Assembly: GCA_039621445.1 (NCBI GenBank)
Contig: CP154957.1
Location: 15,244,947-15,308,946 of the forward strand
Direction: 5' to 3'
Source: Euglena gracilis
Lineage: Eukaryota; Euglenida; Euglenophyceae; Euglenales
Length of the DNA stretch: 64,000 nucleotides
Positions 1 through 10,696 of the stretch are shown one piece after another (position 1 is the stretch's first letter; each line of letters begins with the position of its first letter). The notes beneath the pieces are model-generated. The model had not been told where the DNA came from. It did no database searches and saw nothing but the letters and a program-made list of their open reading frames with translations. The position numbers and the translations under genes are program-made.

Positions 1-862
1 GGGCTTGTTCGGCCCATCTGAGCGGATCATTTGGGGGTGGGATGGGGGGGACATTTGGGAAGGCGGCCAAACTTGCAATTTAAACCTTTCGTGTTCTTTT
101 GTGCAAGTGCGCAAACTTCCGATTTTTTTTATTTCTCATGAATTTGTCCAACAGGGGTGGAACTCAAGCACGTTTTTTTTTTTGCGTTTTTCGATTTTGG
201 CAAAATTTGCTTTCTTTGCTTTTTTTCTTGGCAATCCTCGGATTTTTGCCCTGATTTTCCCCTGAGACCAAAGACAAATCGACTAAATGAAAATTTAGTC
301 GATTTTCTTGTCATTTGGTTTAGAAAATTTTTCTAGGTCCTCTCCAGCAGAAAGTGTACATCCCGGGGGAGGTCCTAAATGATTTTATATGCAATTTGGT
401 TTTTTTGCTTTTTTTGTGTTTATTTGGGTTTTTTTTTGCACCGCGTTTTTGAGGGTGCATGTCCCCTGTTTGGTCTAGTTTTTGAATTGCTGGTGCCGGC
501 CCTCCGTGTCTGGATTACACCATTTTCCACAGCTGAAACCCATGGGAAAGGCCAAAACTTGGTGTTTTTGATCCTCTGAATCGTCGCACTGAATTTTGAT
601 TCCCCTGGGTTGACGCCTGGGAAATAAGAACTTACCCAGAAATACGCGAAGATTCTGATTTCTGCTGCAACTGCCAGCACCATGTGGTGTTTTGGAGGTC
701 AGGTGGCAGATCCACCCCTTCTGTTGTTTTTGAAGCCATGCTGGAACCTTGAGTATTTTGAACTCAAAGAATTCTGTTAATTGTCGTAGATAAAGGGGAT
801 AAAGAACAGGAGGATTTCCACCAGCAACCAGTTGATCTCTGTGGCTGGTTGTCCACATCACC
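1..862. other. T-rich non-coding stretch
   Basis: No credible gene is seen. The DNA is T-rich on the + strand with runs of T up to about 13 and no consistent reading frame with amino-acid bias. The only structured item is the small perfect hairpin at 276-305. Confidence 0.5.
276..305. other. Perfect short inverted repeat
   Basis: AAATCGACTAAAT is followed by a four-base loop and its exact reverse complement ATTTAGTCGATTT. A 13-bp perfect stem is unlikely by chance in this place. It could be the core of a small foldback element. Nothing nearby supports a regulatory role. Confidence 0.6.
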
Positions 863-941
<79 letters not shown>

Positions 942-985
942 AGCAGCATCATCATCATCATTATCATCATCATGATCATCATCAC
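863..985. repeat. (CAT)n microsatellite with internal (CAG)n block
   Basis: An almost pure CAT/ATC trinucleotide run is interrupted at about 930-946 by a GCA/CAG run and ends in imperfect CAT units. All three frames on both strands are open through it, so the resulting poly-Met, poly-Asp and poly-Ile stretches are artefacts rather than coding evidence. Confidence 0.95.
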
Positions 986-1574
986 CATCATTGAGACTCT
1001 TTGAACCCACATGGCAGCAAAAACAATGTTCTTGTGCGCTATTGTGCAAAGGAACCATTTCAGTGTTTCCACTCTCTCCCTCTCCTCTTGTCTCACAATT
1101 AAGTCCCCGCTGTTAATGTTTCAAAATGAAACTGATTTTGGACCATTTGCGCAATTGTGCAAACAAACCACTTGGCTTGTTCCGTTGCGCAATCGACAAT
1201 GGACAATGGGCATGGACCAGAAGGGTTCAACGCCATAAGATTACAGGAGAGGGAATAACACAGTTTTGCAACGTCAATTTTCCAAACAGGCTGGCATAGG
1301 ATGCTGTTGGTTGGTTCTTAAGTTGAGGTGTTTGTATAGCAGCATGTCTGAGTCGGTGAAAGAAAGCATGTCAGGGTTTTGCCCCATATGTGTTTGAACA
1401 AAAAGTATTTTTAGGTCAGGAAACACATTCATTCGCAGGCAATTTAGTGTGCTCATTTTTTTTTGAAAAAAGAACATCATGGATGAAGGGCACTCTTCAC
1501 TTATTTTTTCAAGGATAATTTTTTTGAATTGTGGTTTATTCTGATGTTTTAGGGGTAATACAACGGTTTTTCAG

Positions 1575-1716
1575 TTGCCGAAACGGATGGGCCGCCTCAG
1601 TGGGTTGTCGATCAAGGATTGCCATTTTGTGGCTCGCGTCAACAGCAGCATCCTCTCGCTTGCCACGTTCTCTCCAGGAGGAGCGTGCTGTTTTGCCTTG
1701 CTCGGCTGAGATCAAG
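1575..1716 (+). CDS. Possible exon, product unknown
   Basis: A TTTTTCAG acceptor precedes GC-rich sequence without long homopolymers, and GTTGGC could serve as donor at 1717. All three frames are open over most of it, so the coding frame cannot be chosen. The GC content, acceptor and lack of G/C runs resemble the better-supported exons of the window. No homology is recognised. It could equally be unique intergenic DNA. Confidence 0.22.
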
Positions 1717-1884
1717 GTTGGCTTGGATCACTATGGCCGGCATCCTGGGGCCATTACTGGTAGATATGAATGCTATGATTTGGTGACAAAGTTATTGTGG
1801 CGACTTGGTGTGTTGCTTTATTCCCCACCTATGCCTGATGTTGTCAAGGATCAAGTTATGCTGAAAAGAATAGTCACTGGCTAG

Positions 1885-2020
1885 CCCTGTTAGCAGACCT
1901 CCCCCCAGAGGGGTCCACTAGGATTTCCACTGGCCAAATTTGGACAAGCTGCAGCCCAGCCCCCCCCCCCCCGGGGTGCTGCAAACCCTAAGGCAGAAGC
2001 CTGGTTGGCAGATGAGGAAC
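1885..2020. mobile_element. Fragment of CAGGCTTTTGC-ended MITE family
   Basis: It holds TAGCAGACC, the motif TTTGGACAAGCTGCAGCC around a C tract, and CTAAGGCAGAAGCCTGGTTGG at the right. The order matches the families at 16730-17154 and 53967-54375. The left terminus is not recognisable, so this looks like a decayed or partial copy. Confidence 0.45.
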
Positions 2021-2388
2021 ACAATGTGCTCAAATATTAAAGTGTTTGAAAGAGCCGCGACGTGCCAATTTTTTTGGACTCCCAAAACTGGCCAGACTCC
2101 CAAAATTGTTCTTTTATGTAACTTTGGAGGTCTGGGTCAAAAAAAAGTCCAGAACAAAGTTGGAATTTGTTGACTCCAAAAGAATTTGGCTCAATGATTT
2201 CAAAATATGTAAAAAAAGCTGAATTTTCAAATGTCTCAAGGAAGTATCTGCCTTGAAATGAGACAATTTTCTAAATTAAAGTTATGTGCCATTTTTTTTG
2301 GATGTCATCAGTTTTCTGAAACGTTCTGCCACATTTTGCAATTTTCCCCATGCAGAATTCTTGTGAGCAAAGGCAGGGGGGACCTGAA

Positions 2389-2684
2389 CAGGGGTTTTTT
2401 TAGTCGTGGACCCCCGGGGGGGATGGGGGGGGTGGGTGGGTCCGGCCGAGCCCCCTGGTCCCCCTGGGTGGGTGGGATATACTTTTGGGTGGGTGGGTCC
2501 CCCTGGAGGGGGGTGGGATATACTTTTCGGCGCCGCAGGCGCCGAAAAAAATCTATTTTTAGCACTTTTCGCGATTTTTCAGCATTTTTTGTGGGTCCCC
2601 CGGGACCCCCCCCCCCCCCCGGCCCCCCCCCCCCAGGGGTGGGTGGGTGGGGGGGACCCCCCCCTAGTCTTAAAAAAACCCCTG
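2389..2684. mobile_element. hAT-like MITE, family 1 copy a
   Basis: It begins CAGGGGTTTTTTTAGTC and ends GTCTTAAAAAAACCCCTG, a near-perfect terminal inverted repeat. It is flanked on both sides by the exact 8-bp direct repeat GACCTGAA (2381-2388 and 2685-2692). The interior has G and C tracts around a GC hairpin (GGCGCCGCAGGCGCC) followed by AAAAAAAT. At 296 bp with no open frame it is non-autonomous. An 8-bp duplication with CAG...CTG ends is the usual signature of hAT transposition; the class assignment is inference. Confidence 0.9.
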
Positions 2685-2769
2685 GACCTGAATATACCCC
2701 TTAGAAAATTGCTTGTGAGCCAAACTCAGTCCCACCATTCCTACTCTCTTTGCTCACTTTTGTCTGCAG

Positions 2770-2861
2770 GTTACAACGGCCAGTTGAAGCGCCGTCCGAA
2801 TCATGTGGCGATCAGCCTCTCTGGATGCAAATGCCTGAAATGTGGACAAGCCATCGTCAAA
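2770..2861 (+). CDS. Exon 1 (visible) of unidentified gene
   Basis: Acceptor TGTCTGCAG, donor AAA|GTGTGG. The open frame contains GCKCLKCGQAIVK, a C-x-C-x2-C cluster. It ends in phase 0, which matches the next exon. It is the weakest of the four exons because two frames are open over much of it. Confidence 0.45.
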
Positions 2862-4361
2862 GTGTGGGCTGTGCTGTGGAACAATATCGCAGGCACCTGA
2901 TCATGCATTCTATCAAATACACCTGATTCTATTAGGTGAACCGCAAAATCAGTGACAAAAAATCTGCACAACCCTCTGGAGGGCAAAGAATGGTTTTCTT
3001 GTGCCATCAAAGTGTTGCAGATTTCAAAGTGGTGTCAGTTTGTTGTCCTCGATGCGTCCATTTTGTTTTGCCCCCCCCCCCAAACATGCATGTGTCACTT
3101 CTCCTGGCTCACAGGCTCTGCTGCAACAAACAAGCAAGCAAGTCGAGGTGACGTCCATCTACCTGAACCTCAGCAGAAACGTCTTGATGGTCACGGCTGT
3201 GGATGAGCAGGAGTCGTTGTGTGCCGAACGTGTCCAGAACGTCCTCAGGTGTGGCAGTCATCTCCTGCACTGCTCTTTGTTCTTCCTTGTTTGATAATCA
3301 GCGCCCAACCTCCCGCTTTTCCCCCTGTTGTTTGGCATGTGCCGCTTCCCACCTGTGCAGTGAGCTGGGCATCAAGTCCAGAGTGGTCTTCAGCGACCCC
3401 CTAGATTTGGATGGCAGCGAATCCCTCCAGGGCGAGGTTGAGATTGAGGTGTGCCTGGGTATTGTGATGTGGAATTTCCCGCAATTTTGCCACAATTGTC
3501 CCGCAATTTTCCCAAACCCCTCAGGTATCATATGCCCCCCCCCCCCCCCCCCTGTGGATGGCTGTAAAAACGTGTGGTGTGTGCCCCAGTTGCGTTGGAA
3601 GGTGACAGGAAAGGCTACACCAATCCAACCCAAAGAAATCACCTCTGGCCAGCTGATGTTTCACCCCCTGTACATTTCAGCCCCCGATGATGCAGGGCAA
3701 TGCAGGATTTTTGGAGGCCAAAGGCTAGTCTACGGGGGGGGGGGGTGGAAACTGCAGCTTGTCCGATTTGGCTTGTGCCAGGGGTGGGGGGATTTTTTTT
3801 GCGGGCTTTTTTTTTGCGGGCTTTTTTTTGCATTTTTCGATTTTGCAAAATTTGCATTTTTTGCATTTTGTTGTGTTTTTCTGCGTTTATTTTTCCCTTG
3901 CGATTTTCCGGTTTTTGTGACCCCTGCCAAAATTGTTTTTTTGGCATTTTTTCGCTAATTTTCGTTAAAGATCTTATAATTTTCCCAGGTAGGGGGGGGG
4001 CAAACTGGTGGCTTTTTTCTAGTGGCTGGGAAAGCGCCCAGCTTGTGGACCCCTGGAGTGCTGAAGCAAAGGGGGTGGCGCTCGGGGTCAGTTCGGCTCA
4101 CACGCATATGCCCTGCCGCGGCTACACCGGGCGCGCTGCACCCCCACCCCGCTCTGCAGAATTACGTGCGGTCGATGAAGCCGTCCAACAAGGCCATCGC
4201 CCCCTCCGCGGGGTCGACCGAGGTGCTGGAGGTGGGCCTGCTGCCGGAGGCGCTGCGCTGCTACTCGTGCTCTGACTTGCTGCAGTCCACTCTGCGCATT
4301 GTCGTCCCGGGCCTGCGCAACCTGGCAGCCGTGCCGCTGCCGGCCACGAAGCGTTGGCTTT
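2770..4361 (+). CDS. Unidentified multi-exon gene fragment (four exons)
   Basis: Four GC-rich segments can be joined with matching intron phase: 2770-2861, 3115-3248, 3361-3448 and 4160-4361, all with AG acceptors and GT donors (GTGTGG, GTGTGG, GTGTGC, GTGAGT). The joined frame is open throughout (about 171 codons). It reads from a CKCLKCG cysteine pair, through ALLQQTSKQVEVTSIYLNLS, to a long last segment ending in ATKRWL. No start or stop codon belongs to it, so it is internal to a larger gene. I do not recognise the protein. It lies directly right of a MITE, and a C/T-rich intron and MITE debris separate the exons. Phase agreement across three introns is the main support. Confidence 0.6.
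3115..3248 (+). CDS. Exon 2 of unidentified gene
   Basis: Acceptor CTGGCTCACAG, donor CTCAG|GTGTGG. The frame begins ALLQQTSKQ and runs to ERVQNVL, ending in phase 2 (AG + T). A preceding C tract and pyrimidine-rich sequence form a plausible polypyrimidine tract. Confidence 0.65.
3361..3448 (+). CDS. Exon 3 of unidentified gene
   Basis: Acceptor CACCTGTGCAG and donor GAG|GTGTGC. The first T completes the split codon from exon 2, giving SELGIKSRVVFSDPL and then an acidic tail ending EVEIE. It ends in phase 0. The upstream intron is only 112 bp. Confidence 0.65.
4160..4361 (+). CDS. Exon 4 of unidentified gene
   Basis: Acceptor GCTCTGCAG, donor T|GTGAGT. The exon is strongly GC-rich at third positions and codes for NYVRSMKPSNKAIAP through a leucine-rich part to PATKRWL. 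It starts in phase 0, as required by exon 3. The donor is the best consensus of the set. No downstream exon with matching phase 1 was found before 6863. Confidence 0.7.
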
Positions 4362-4514
4362 GTGAGTGTTCACTCGTTACCTGTGGCTAAGGCATCGCTC
4401 AAGCGGAAGGACTCCCCTCTGCTTCCAGGAAGCAGACGGGGCTGGAAGGGAGACAAAAGGCGAAATCAGTAAAAGGTTTGAATTTTTTTCGGCGCTTTGC
4501 CATGTGTAAATTGG

Positions 4515-4543
4515 TATATATTATATATGCATGCATATGCATG

Positions 4544-4591
<48 letters not shown>

Positions 4592-4640
4592 CATGCATAT
4601 GTGTATACATGTATGTTCACACAAGCACGCACACATATAT
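4515..4640. repeat. TATA/ATGC and (GT)n microsatellite
   Basis: Alternating TA, ATGC and a pure GT run of about 35 bases (4553-4588), followed by ATGC/TATG units. Simple repeat, no coding value. Confidence 0.9.
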
Positions 4641-4647
4641 TTCTGCG

Positions 4648-4838
4648 TTATTGATTGAATAGGGTTAGGGTTAGGACTTCGGCCTAACTTGTACGTGAAA
4701 CATCAATCTATAATCTATATATATATATCTATCTATCTATATATATATATATATATCTATCTATTTATATATATACACAATTAGGTCTAAAGTTAGGCCT
4801 AACTCCTAACCCTAACCCTATTCCATCAATAATCGAAA
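4648..4838. mobile_element. Inverted repeat with telomere-like arms
   Basis: The left arm reads TTATTGATTGAATAGGG, then TTAGGGTTAGG, then CCTAACTT. The right arm is the reverse complement of nearly the same string (AAGTTAGGCCTAACTCC, then TAACCCTAACCCTATTCC, then ATCAATAA). Arms are about 44 bp, and the loop is AT-rich microsatellite (TATA/TCTA). This is a foldback or MITE structure that carries two or three TTAGGG units per arm, not a chromosome end. No target duplication was confidently identified. Confidence 0.7.
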
Positions 4839-4839
4839 A

Positions 4840-5845
4840 TTTTTCTCCGACCCCCCTGATCCAACTGTATGCCCCCCCAAGGGGGGGTCGTATAGTTGGT
4901 GGCTGCCATATATATGGCAGCCAGAGAACTATATGGAGGGGTCCAGGGGGGGGGTTCACATAGTCCCACCCGCGTCCCGCCTGCTGGATTTGTCGAGGTT
5001 ATTTCTGGCGTGAGGGTTCCGACCCAACCGCCGTGGGGCTCCCATTTTTAGGATTTAGGGAGAAGTTAGGCTGCATTTCGGGCCCAGTTAGGGAGAATTG
5101 AGACCGAATTTGGGCAATTTTGGGCGAAACAGGTTCCCAAAGATCTTTCGAAACGGGTAACCCCCCCAAATAATACCCCCTCCCCCAAAGAAACCCCCCA
5201 CCCTCGGGCCAGGACTTCGGGCGAAGAAATAATCCCCCCCCCCCCCCCGCGCCAAGGTCTTCCGCCTGGTGTCGCAATGACTTTTTCTCCCCCCGCTTTC
5301 CCACTGTTTTGAGGGACAGTTCCACTTGGGCAGGAACAAGAGACATTGAAGCTCCACAAATCTGTGACATAACTCGCTTGAAGGTGAGCTGAGTTTGACG
5401 GTAAGACTTAGGAGTCACAGAAACGGGGCGAGACACAGCACAGAGGAGAGGGTCATTACGCCTTCTTTTTTTGGATTTCGAAAAATAATAACCCCCCCCC
5501 AAATTATACCCCCCCCCCCCTTGGGCCGGGACTTCGGGCGAAAAAAATAATACCCCGGAGGGGTATTATTTGGGGGGTTTACCTAACTTCTGGCCTAATT
5601 TTTTTCCTTAAACAAGGGCAATTTTCGCCGTGCCAATCCCAACCCTAACCCTATTCTTATAAATGGGCACACACCACACACACTCTCGGAATCCTACAAA
5701 GGTTTCACAATTTTGTGGCTTTCCCGGGCGGAACGGACCGAAAAACCCAGCAAGTGGGACGCGGGTGGAACTACGCCCCCCCCCCCCCCCCGGAGGAACT
5801 ATCTGGTCCCCGGGGGTCCATAAGGTTTCTGGCTGCAATATTTAT
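4840..5845. repeat. Dispersed G/C-tract repeats, no gene
   Basis: Dense C and G tracts alternate with TTATTATTT-like motifs and two copies of the phrase GGCC(A/G)GGACTTCGGGCGAA (5211 and 5523). AACCCTAACCCTATTC at 5640-5655 is another telomere-like scrap. The reading frames here are created by homopolymers and show no protein character. Confidence 0.6.
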
Positions 5846-6190
5846 GAATATATGCATACATACATGCATGCATACATACATACATACATACATACATACA
5901 TACATACATACATACATACATACATACATACATACATACATACATACATACATACATACATACATACATACATACATACATACATACATGTATGCATACA
6001 TACATGTATGCATACATACATATATACATACATACATACATACATACATACATACATACATACATACATGCATGCATGCATGCATGCATGCATGCATGCA
6101 TGCATGCATGCATGCATGCATGCATACATACATACATACATACATACATACATACATACATACATACATACATACATACATACACACATA
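5846..6190. repeat. (CATA)n-(CATG)n-(CATA)n microsatellite
   Basis: About 345 bp of tetranucleotide repeat. CATA units are broken by a central block of pure CATG (about 6068-6124) and then CATA resumes. Because the unit has four bases, all frames are open (poly Tyr-Ile-His-Thr on + and Cys-Met-Tyr-Val on -). These are not genes. Confidence 0.97.
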
Positions 6191-6544
6191 CATACCCATG
6201 TGTGTGTGTCTGTATGTATGTATGCATCCATATGTATATCGGTTTATTTTGTGTTTCAAATATGCCAAAGTATCACAATTTCATCATTTTGTGTTATCGG
6301 GGGGTTTTCGAGTTTTTTTTTTCACCGCCCGCGGCGTCCCGCCATCAAAAAACGTCCTAAAAAAACACCCCAAAATGGCCGTTTTGGGCCACAAAAGCGG
6401 CACAACACGGACCAGGCGTGACGGGGGCCAAAACGGCGAACGAGGGATGGTAGATGGCCTCCAGCCGTACATTTCGTCAGACCGACATTTCCGGAAATAA
6501 TGCACGTTTTCTCGAGATATTTTGCTTAAATTTGGTTTGGTTTT

Positions 6545-6760
6545 GCTCGGTCGTCCGTGGGGGGGGTTATTTTTTGGGGCAGGGTCTTATTTTGGGTGGT
6601 ATTATTTTGGGGGGGTTAGCCCCAAACCCTAACCTTCTCCCTAACCCCTCCCAAAATAAGACCTGGGTCTTATTTTTGGGTCCGTTGCTGGAAACCTCCA
6701 GGGGGGGTGTTATTTTTGGGGTGTCTTATTTTTGGATTTTTTCCTTGACCAACCTGGGCC
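6545..6760. repeat. Dispersed repeat, TCTTATTTTTGGGTCCGTTG family, copy 1
   Basis: This shares TCTTATTTTTGGGTCCGTTG, a following CCAGGGGGG tract and TCTTATTTTTGGATTTTTTC with 8110-8245, in the same order and spacing. It is a dispersed, probably transposon-derived repeat. Ends were not resolved. Confidence 0.65.
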
Positions 6761-6862
6761 CGAAAAAAACGTCATTTTTCGGGTTTGCAAAAACAGTAAT
6801 TTTTTTTCGGTGGTTGGATGTGTCGCCCCAATGGCGGGAAGCCTCCCTGGCATCCACTGCAG

Positions 6863-6960
6863 CGGTATGTGGCCAATCAATGTGAAGAACTCGGAGCTGA
6901 TGGTGGAGTATGAAATCAACCATGCCCAGGGCCGAGAGGGGAGGGGAGGCTCACGCTCCA
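6863..6960 (+). CDS. Possible exon, product unknown
   Basis: Acceptor ATCCACTGCAG is followed by an open frame reading GMWPINVKNSELMVEYEINH, which looks protein-like. The proposed donor (CCA|GTACTT) is weak, and the phase does not follow from the exon ending at 4361. An exon may be missing between them, or this belongs to another gene. Confidence 0.3.
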
Positions 6961-6999
6961 GTACTTACTTTTACAACGGGGGAGAGACATTCCTCTTTT

Positions 7000-7375
7000 G
7001 TTGCCGGGGGGGGGGGGCTTTTTTTAGCATTTTTGCACATTTTTCAAGTTTTCCCAATTTTCGCATTTTTTCACATATTTTTCGCATTTTTTTTGTTTTT
7101 GCATTTTTTTGTGATTTTGCCAATTTTTCACATTTTTGACCATTTTTTTTGCATTTTTTTGCAATTTTTTTTTGAAAGTTTTGTCACAATTCTATATTAT
7201 TTCTTCAAATTTGGTGCCATTTTTATATGTTTTTGGGTAATTCCTTCATTTTGGCATTTTGCCCCTTTTCTCTCAGATTTTGCACACTTTTGTGCATTTT
7301 TTCCAAAAATATGCTTTTTTACGCATTTTTTTGCGCATTTTTTTGATTTTTTTGCACATTTTTTTTCGAGGCCGG
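7000..7375. other. T-rich GCATTTTT tract
   Basis: Imperfect repetition of GCATTTTT/CACATTTTT after a G run. The frame is open only because of composition (Phe/His/Ile-rich). No gene or element ends were seen. Confidence 0.6.
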
Positions 7376-7457
7376 GCAGTGCATTTCCCCCTTGTCTGGC
7401 AGAAAAAAAAAACACCAAAAAAGATTTGATTTCCACAACCATGATGAAATCATCCAG

Positions 7458-7553
7458 TTCACATTCGGTAGGAGATGGGCAACTCCGAGCCCTGCACTTG
7501 TCACGGAAGCAGAGATTTTAACCCGACTGGTGGACCTGGGCTACCAGCCAAAG
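7458..7553 (+). CDS. Possible exon, product unknown
   Basis: Acceptor CATCCAG and donor AAG|GTGTTG delimit 32 codons in phase 0, with ALVTEAEILTRLVDLGY as the protein-like core. The sequence is free of homopolymers, unlike its surroundings. Alternative frames also stay open, so the call is tentative. Function unknown. Confidence 0.33.
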
Positions 7554-9923
7554 GTGTTGCTTTTGTCAGCATTGTGGCAGGGGTCCCATGTCTGTCTGCT
7601 TTTTGTTGTTCAGCAACATGTAATGATACAGAGGACCACCCCACCTGCTTTCTATCTAGATTGGCATACGGGGAGGGTCACAAGTTGGGGGGGGTGGATT
7701 TCACACGACTGCGCTGTGCTGCTGTGTGAGATATAATGAACACACGCCATCACCACAGCTCATATATTGGTATAGGCACGTTGACCTGAAGGTTGAGTAC
7801 CTAAAAAACGCAAGGGGCATGCAGGTTATTGTCTGATATCAGTGAACAGAGGATGATTAGAACAAACGATGATTCATTTCTAATAACAATTGAACATATT
7901 TTTGCCGCATCGGCACCAGAAACAGCGCGCCGTTGGCCGGTCGACTGCTTCACAGGCCTTTAAACTTCGCCTGTGCAAACGTTTGAATTGGCAGGGCTTC
8001 GGCTTGAAATGACAGCGGGGTTAAGTGGGAGGAGGGGTCTGCAAAGGAAGTTATTTTTCCTGCATTGAGATTTCTTGGGTTGGACACAGGGGGTTTTCTT
8101 TAGCCTTGGCCCCCTGAGGGGGAAGGGGGGTAACCCCCCCCCAAAATATAAGACTTGGGTCTTATTTTTGGGTCCGTTGCTGGGAACCACCAGGGGGGTC
8201 TTATTTTGGGGGGGGTCTTATTTTTGGATTTTTTCTTGACCTACCGAGGCGCGAAGAAAAACATCATTTTTCAGGTTTCCAAAAGCATTAAAATTTTTCT
8301 TTTGGCGCTTCGCGCCATGTGAAAATTGGTGTATGTTGACATTCAATATGTTTTTTGCACTTCAAAAATCTGATAATTTTTGAAATTTCATCATTGTGTG
8401 TCATTGGGGTTTTGGTGATTTTCCAGGGAAATTTTTCTCCGTCTTCGGCGCTTTGCACCGTCAGGGGAGTCTTAGTTTTGGGGGGGTCTTATTTTTGGAT
8501 TTTTGCTCGGTCGGCCCAAGGGGGGGTCTTATTTTGGGGGGGGTTAGGGTGGGTGGGTCCGGCTGAGCCCCCCCCAGGGTTTGATCTTAGGAGGGCGTAC
8601 ATGGTTTAGGTGGGGGGGGGTGTTCCCCCCCACCCCCCCCCCCTCCGGGCCCGCAGGGGGTGTCCGGACCACCCCCCCCACCTGCCAGGGGGGTCCGGAC
8701 CGACCCTCGGGGGGGTTCCCGGGACCCCCCCCAAAAAGGGTCAATTTTTTCCTCCGGCGCTTTGCGCCGAAATTTTTTTTGCATTTTTGGCACATTTTTG
8801 CCCAAAAAGTGCCCAAAATGGCACTTTTGGTCGTTTTGGGGGGTCAAAAATTTTCGGCCCGGCGCTTCGCGCCGGGCCGAAATTCAGCCACCCTGACCGC
8901 GCACCTGTTTAGGTGGGGGGGGTGTGTCCCCACCCACCCCCCCCCCCCTCCTGGCCCGCAGGGGGGGGTCCGGACCCCCCACCACCTGTCCTTATATCGA
9001 ACCCTGGCCCCCCCCGCCAAAATTTTAGGAGGGCCATGTTTGCATGTTAGGAGGAGGGGGGCCTAGTGCTGGGGAGGGGGAGTATTTGATTTGACCCAAC
9101 AGGTTTTGTATCGTCCCAGCTCAGTTTCCTGCCAATGTTCGTTTCCCACCACCCAGGTGGACCTCTGCGTTGCCCACAGGTGACATCTCGGGGCCGGCAT
9201 TTGCAGCCAAAGCTGTACGAGGATCTCCTTGGCCCCGGTGAAGACCCCTTGGTGTGCGGCAGTCGTTCACCTGTTTGCTCAACAAGCTCCATCCCTTCAA
9301 GAAAGTTCCCAAAATCAGACCCTCGAATGATCCAAAAATTTTGAAGTTTTAAATTTCGGGTTTTATCGACCCACCCCACAAATAGATTGACTGAGCCGAC
9401 CTGTGCTGACATTTTTTTTGCGCTTAATTTGTGTTTATATTCAAGGTTTCAATTGATTTTCCGCGGATCATTTTTGGGGGGTGATTCCATATCCATTTTT
9501 GGATTACTCCCAAGGATAAAGAAAATCGCTTTTAAGATTACGGTTATCCCTTATTTACCCCCAATTTTTTTCCGCCAACCTAACACGCAGACTGGGGCTT
9601 AATATATTTGCACCCCCCCCCTTCCGCACCCGGATTCCTGCACTGATCTGCTTGTGAGAAACAGGAAGGCAGAGTTGAACACCTTTTCAGGGCCCTATTG
9701 TAGCTCAGGAACCCATTTCAGGGATTTGTTTCTGCGGCCCAAAGTCTCCAGCTCTGGGGTCTGGTTCCCCCAACCAGGCATTCATGCTGTTCCTCAAGGC
9801 GCGTTTTTTTCGTTGTTCCCAAACATTTTTACAGGACATATTTGATTTGCATTCTGCAAACAAGACATTTGATTGCAAGTACTTGTAGAAGTATTTGTTT
9901 TAAAAAATGATCCACGTGCTCAC
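7554..9923. other. Mostly repeats, no confident gene
   Basis: This holds a second copy of the TCTTATTTTTGGGTCCGTTG repeat (8110-8245) and G/C-tract repeats with GC hairpins such as CGGCGCTTTGCGCCG (8755-8775 and 8858-8880). Short unique segments lie around 7740-8000 and 9100-9400. A GTGACATCTCGG segment after a CCCACAG acceptor at 9181 could be a tiny exon, but no frame stands out. Confidence 0.5.
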
Positions 9924-10488
9924 CATACGATTGTTTAACACCTATCCTAACACCTGTCCCACCCAGGGATTTTTTTAAGTTTGGACCCCCGGGGGGGGAG
10001 GGGGGGGTAGGGTGGGTGGGTCCGCCGGACCCCCTCCCCCCCCCCCGGGGGGTCCCCCCCAGAGGGGGGTGGGATATACTTTTCGGCGCCACAAGCGCCG
10101 AAAAAAATTCTATTTTTAGCACTTTTCGCGATTTTTCGGCCATTTTTTTGTGGGTCCCCCGGGACCCCCCCGGGCCCCCCCCCCCAGGGGGGTGGGTGGG
10201 TGGGGGGGCCCCCCCCCTCCCCCCCCCGGTCTTAAAAAAACCCCTGGTCCCACCCCACCCCTGACTGGTTTTTTCAGAGTGACGGACTGGTTTTCTGGCC
10301 AAGACCCCCAGGGGGGTGAAACTAAAAAGTGGCTGGCCTGGAGTTTTTAAGTTGGCAACAGCGCCTTGCCAACATGAGCGCATTCAAGAGTGGCCGATCC
10401 CCCCGGGGGGGGGTTAAGTGACTGACTGGGTTTTTTTCAGAGTGGAAAGTGACCCCCCGGGGGGGGGGGGTCGCAGAGCAATGGTATG
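9924..10488. mobile_element. CATACCATTGCT-ended MITE, family 2 copy a, with nested insertion
   Basis: It begins CATACGATTGTTTAAC and ends AGAGCAATGGTATG, the mirror of the family ends. It is bounded by the exact 8-bp duplication GTGCTCAC (9916-9923 and 10489-10496). Within it sits a complete family-1 MITE (9964-10246) with its own duplication, so family 2 inserted first here. Internal phrases GACTGACTGGTTTTTTCAGAG recur in the other copies (23535, 50138 and near 33930). Confidence 0.85.
9964..10246. mobile_element. hAT-like MITE, family 1 copy b (nested)
   Basis: CAGGGATTTTTTTAAG...CTTAAAAAAACCCCTG, 283 bp, flanked by the exact 8-bp repeat GTCCCACC (9956-9963 and 10247-10254). The core GC hairpin is GGCGCCACAAGCGCC. 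No open frame. Confidence 0.9.
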
Positions 10489-10696
10489 GTGCTCACCCTG
10501 CGGGGCTTTTCCCAGGCGAAACCTACCCGTTCCAAAAACCCACCCACGCACATCCAAATATGATTGGCTTTTTTGAAAGGAAAAAAAAACCAATTTTTTT
10601 CATTTAGTTCATTTAGTTCCCATGGGGTTGGGGTAGGTCCAATCACCTGTCTTTGATTGACTTCAAAATTCTCTAAAATTTTATCCTTTTTTCCAG

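Noticed and set aside
764-1058. Poly-Met / poly-Asp protein
   Set aside because: Arises from the CAT trinucleotide run with no start context or conserved flank.
2406-2900. Gly/Pro/Trp-rich proteins over G/C tracts
   Set aside because: Frames run through MITE termini and homopolymers, recur at every MITE copy and have no independent support.
4648-4838. Chromosome end (telomere)
   Set aside because: Only two to three TTAGGG units per arm, in inverted arrangement and internal to the sequence.
5771-6268. Long Cys-Met-Tyr-Val or Tyr-Ile-His-Thr proteins
   Set aside because: Pure products of the CATA/CATG microsatellite; the same applies to 11035-11583.
7458-7553. Heavy-metal-associated domain
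   Set aside because: A resemblance of ALVTEAEILTRLVDLGY to the end of that domain was noted, but the CxxC metal site is absent and only 32 codons are available.
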